Part shown: in pieces, positions 61,256 through 64,000 of the stretch
Layout: each line of letters begins with the position of its first letter
Numbering within the stretch: the stretch's first letter is position 1
NCBI RefSeq assembly: GCF_030699305.1
Contig: NZ_JAUYNB010000021.1
Span: 124,001-188,000 of the forward strand
Direction: 5' to 3'
DNA length: 64,000 nt
From: Novosphingobium sp.
GTDB taxonomy: Bacteria > Pseudomonadota > Alphaproteobacteria > Sphingomonadales > Sphingomonadaceae
Notes under the pieces: model-generated
The model's input: only the letters and a program-made list of their open reading frames with translations
Told to the model about the DNA's origin: nothing
Databases searched by the model: none
Made by a program: the position numbers and the translations under genes

Positions 61256-64000
61256 CAGTCCGCGTCGCCGTCTGGACTGTCCGGGCCGACTGGATTGTCC
61301 GGGCTGTCCGGGCCATCTGGCACCGGCGCATCCACGACCGCTTCTTCGCCCGCGTCGTCCTCAGCTTCGGCCTCGGCGAGGCGGACTGCGCTGACCACGG
61401 CTTCGTCATCGGCCACGTTGAACAACCGCACGCCCGCACTGCCGCGCCCGATGACGCGCAGCGAGCTGAGCGGCAGACGGATCAGCTTGGCCTGATTGGT
61501 CACCAGCATCAGCTGGTCGGCCTGAACCGCCGGGAAGCTCGCCAGCACCGGGCCGTTGCGGGCGATGTTGTCGATATTGGTGATGCCCTGACCACCGCGG
61601 CCCGTGCGCCGATATTCATAGGCCGATGACAGCTTGCCATAACCGTTGGCACAGACCGTCAGGATGAACTGTTCGCGTTCCTGCATCTCGATGAAGCGTT
61701 CGGCGGAGAGTGAATGCTCACCCTCGCGGTCGGGCTTCCACGGCGCGAACCTGACGTATTCCTCACGCTCTTCGGAACTGGTGCCGACGCGGTGGAGGAT
61801 CGACAGGCTGATAACCTCGTCGTCACCTTTCAGCGTCATGCCGCGTACGCCGGTGGAGGTGCGGCTGGTGAATTCGCGCACTTCATCGGCGGCAAAGCGG
61901 ATGGCCTTGCCTGCGCGGGTGGCGAGCAGCACGTCGTCGGTCGATTCCAGCAGCGCCACGCCAATCAGGCGGTCCGGGCTGTCATCCTCAAACCGCATCG
62001 CGAACTTGCCATTGCTGGGGATATTCGCGAACGAATCCATGCTGTTGCGGCGGACGTTGCCCTTGGCCGTGGCAAACACGACCGACAGCTTGCCCCAGTC
62101 CGCTTCATCCTCTGGCAGCGGCAGGACGGTCTGGATGGTTTCATCCTTGTCCAGCGCCGGCAGCAGGTTGACGATCGGCCGGCCGCGCGTGGCCGGGCCG
62201 CCTTCAGGCAAACGCCAGACTTTCAGGCGGTAGACCTTGCCCGCAGTGGAGAAGAACAGCACCGGGCTGTGCGTCGAGGTGACGAACATGGTCGTGACCA
62301 CGTCCTCATCCTTCGTCGCCATGCCCGCGCGGCCCTTGCCGCCCCGGTTCTGCGCGCGGAAGGTGGAAAGCGGGGTGCGCTTGATATAGCCGTCCATGGT
62401 GACGGTCACGACCATGTCTTCGCGCTCGATCAGGTCTTCATCGTCGATCCCGTCCGCCGCAGCGGTGATCTGCGACACGCGCGGCGTGGCATAGGCATCG
62501 CGGATCGTGACGAGTTCTTCGCGCATCACGGCATAAAGCTTTGCCCGGTCGCTCAGAATGGCAAGATAGCCTTCGATCGCGGCGGCGAGGATTTTCAGTT
62601 CGTCGCCGATCTCATCCCGGCCGAGCGCGGTCAGGCGGTGCAGGCGCAGTTCCAGAATGGCCCGGACCTGCATTTCAGACAGGCGGTAGGTGCCGCCTTC
62701 CTGATCGGCGTTCGGCTCAATCGCTTCGACCAGCTGGATATACTGGGCGATGTCGCCAATCGGCCATTCGCGCACCAGCAGCGCGGCGCGCGCGGCGGCC
62801 GGGTTCGGCGCGGCGCGGATGATCCGCACCACTTCGTCCAGATTGGTGACCGCGATCACCAGCCCCAGCAAGATATGCGCCCGGTCACGCGCCTTGTTCA
62901 GTTCAAACTTGGTGCGGCGGGTAATCACTTCCTCGCGGAAGGTGATGAACGCGGCGATGATATCGCGCAGCGCCAGCGTTTCGGGGCGGCCACCCCGGAT
63001 CGCCAGCATGTTCGCGGGAAAGTTCGATTGCGCGGGCGTGTTGCGCCACAGCTGGTTGAGCACGACTTCCGGCGTGGCATCGCGCTTGAGGTCCATCACC
63101 ACGCGCACGCCCATCCGGCTGGATTCGTCGCGGATGTCGGAAATGCCCTCGATCCGCTTGTCCTTGGCGGCTTCGGCGATCTTTTCGACCAGGCCCGACT
63201 TGCCGACCTGATAGGGCATCGAGGTCAGCACGATCGAGCGGCGGTCACCCCGGCCTTCCTCGATCTCGTGGCGGCAGCGCATGATCACCGAACCGCGCCC
63301 GGTCAGATAGGCCGAGCGCGCGCCGTGCGTGCCCAGGATTAGCGGGGCCGTGGGGAAATCGGGCGCCGGGATATACTGGATCAGTTCCTCGGTCGTGATC
63401 GCCGGGTTGTCCATATAGGCCAGACAGCCGCCGATCACTTCGCCCAGGTTGTGCGGCGGAATGTTGGTGGCCATGCCGACCGCGATCCCGCCCGCGCCGT
63501 TGACCAGCAGGTTGGGGAAGCGTGCCGGGAGGACCGACGGTTCCTTGCGCGAACCGTCATAGTTGTCGACGAAATCGACCGTATCCTTGTCGAGATCGTC
63601 GAGCAGCGAGTTGGTCACCTTGGCCAGCCGTGCTTCGGTGTAGCGCATCGAGGCCGGCGGATCGGGGTCCATCGAGCCGAAGTTGCCCTGACCGTCGATC
63701 AGCGGCAGGCGCATCGACCAGTCCTGCGTCATGCGCGCCAGCGCGTCATAGATCGCGCTGTCGCCGTGCGGGTGATAGTTGCCCATCACGTCGCCGACGA
63801 TCTTGGCCGATTTACGATAAGGCCGCCCGGCGACCATGCCGCCTTCCTGGCTGGCGAACAGGATGCGGCGATGCACCGGCTTCAACCCGTCGCGCACATC
63901 GGGCAGCGCGCGGCTGACGATCACGCTCATCGCGTAATCGAGGTAGCTCGTTTTCATCTCATCGACGATGTCGACGCGCTGGAACTCGCCCAGCGGGCCG
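61255..64000 (-). CDS. gyrA: DNA gyrase subunit A, 5' end beyond the right edge
   Basis: Type II topoisomerase subunit introducing negative supercoils with GyrB. About 914 residues are visible and the frame is still open at the edge ([20 protein letters not shown] upstream). Seen: [20 protein letters not shown], the quinolone-determining region [17 protein letters not shown] with Ser and Asp at the wild-type sensitive positions, the catalytic Tyr in [19 protein letters not shown], and a GyrA-box-like [11 protein letters not shown] in the C-terminal beta-pinwheel. The last about 40 residues are acidic and end in a repetitive [19 protein letters not shown] tail. Stop overlaps the start of the dioxygenase gene. 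Confidence 0.97.
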   Translation of the reverse strand, partial: GPLGEFQRVDIVDEMKTSYLDYAMSVIVSRALPDVRDGLKPVHRRILFASQEGGMVAGRPYRKSAKIVGDVMGNYHPHGDSAIYDALARMTQDWSMRLPLIDGQGNFGSMDPDPPASMRYTEARLAKVTNSLLDDLDKDTVDFVDNYDGSRKEPSVLPARFPNLLVNGAGGIAVGMATNIPPHNLGEVIGGCLAYMDNPAITTEELIQYIPAPDFPTAPLILGTHGARSAYLTGRGSVIMRCRHEIEEGRGDRRSIVLTSMPYQVGKSGLVEKIAEAAKDKRIEGISDIRDESSRMGVRVVMDLKRDATPEVVLNQLWRNTPAQSNFPANMLAIRGGRPETLALRDIIAAFITFREEVITRRTKFELNKARDRAHILLGLVIAVTNLDEVVRIIRAAPNPAAARAALLVREWPIGDIAQYIQLVEAIEPNADQEGGTYRLSEMQVRAILELRLHRLTALGRDEIGDELKILAAAIEGYLAILSDRAKLYAVMREELVTIRDAYATPRVSQITAAADGIDDEDLIEREDMVVTVTMDGYIKRTPLSTFRAQNRGGKGRAGMATKDEDVVTTMFVTSTHSPVLFFSTAGKVYRLKVWRLPEGGPATRGRPIVNLLPALDKDETIQTVLPLPEDEADWGKLSVVFATAKGNVRRNSMDSFANIPSNGKFAMRFEDDSPDRLIGVALLESTDDVLLATRAGKAIRFAADEVREFTSRTSTGVRGMTLKGDDEVISLSILHRVGTSSEEREEYVRFAPWKPDREGEHSLSAERFIEMQEREQFILTVCANGYGKLSSAYEYRRTGRGGQGITNIDNIARNGPVLASFPAVQADQLMLVTNQAKLIRLPLSSLRVIGRGSAGVRLFNVADDEAVVSAVRLAEAEAEDDAGEEAVVDAPVPDGPDSPDNPVGPDSPDGDAD

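Noticed and set aside
63650..63800. Quinolone-resistance changes in GyrA
   Set aside because: The region [10 protein letters not shown] keeps Ser and Asp at the two main positions, as in sensitive enzymes.

Overview
The window is GC-rich, densely coded DNA from an alphaproteobacterium. Gene content and gene order point to Sphingomonadales, probably Sphingomonadaceae or Erythrobacteraceae close to Novosphingobium; this is inferred from remembered gene neighbourhoods, not from a search. Supporting signs are ALA synthase (C4 haem route), carboxynorspermidine-type polyamine synthesis, the imuA-imuB-dnaE2 cassette, a LexA operator of the alphaproteobacterial GTTC-N7-GTTC type, an E1-beta subunit of pyruvate dehydrogenase with its own lipoyl domain, and an ScfR/PccR-type propionate regulator. 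No plasmid, phage, insertion sequence, CRISPR array or rRNA operon was seen. One tRNA (Pro, GGG) is present.

Layout. 0-6 kb: infA-maf-RNase E/G (leftward, the last cut by the left edge), a TonB-dependent receptor-like outer-membrane protein, two tandem MAPEG proteins and a threonine dehydratase-like enzyme. 6-12 kb: polyamine region with carboxynorspermidine synthase, an odd lower-GC small gene, carboxynorspermidine decarboxylase, a YbjN-like exported protein, a SxxK serine hydrolase and an ornithine decarboxylase-type enzyme. 12-24 kb: housekeeping genes hemA, an MBL-fold hydrolase, murI, plsY, dprA, a VWA lipo/periplasmic-type protein, topA plus a 59-residue HTH-like gene, and era-rnc-lepB behind a strong promoter. 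24-28 kb: pgi, gor and an SDR; a 16-bp perfect palindrome covers the gor stop codon and the likely SDR promoter.

28-38 kb is a complete propionyl-CoA to succinyl-CoA route: the regulator pccR is divergent from pccB, followed by a decayed copy of the epimerase 5' end, the epimerase mce, an enoyl-CoA hydratase, methylmalonyl-CoA mutase, a 70-residue membrane protein and pccA, ending in a clear Rho-independent terminator. The pccR/pccB gap carries three TTTGCAA-type boxes overlapping a pccR promoter. Most gaps inside this operon hold palindromic repeats of three different families.

38-50 kb: a low-GC unknown membrane protein next to tRNA-Pro, yajC-secD-secF, the SOS mutasome imuA-imuB-dnaE2 read leftward from a promoter covered by LexA half-sites, a CaiB/BaiF CoA-transferase, ftsB and pdhA-pdhB. 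The pdhB linker contains a palindromic repeat that is translated in frame. 52-57 kb: six leftward TadE/TadG-like pilus-assembly genes in two groups; one TadG has lost its middle, including the VWA metal site. 57-64 kb: a squalene/phytoene synthase-fold protein, an EF-hand protein, trmFO, a YhhN lysoplasmalogenase-like protein, a TauD-type dioxygenase and gyrA, which runs off the right edge.

I found no convincing new multi-gene defence or mobile system. The best leads are the repeat-laden propionate operon, the in-frame palindrome in pdhB, the triple LexA half-site, the gor/SDR palindrome, the truncated TadG, and three low-GC orphan genes inserted between conserved neighbours.
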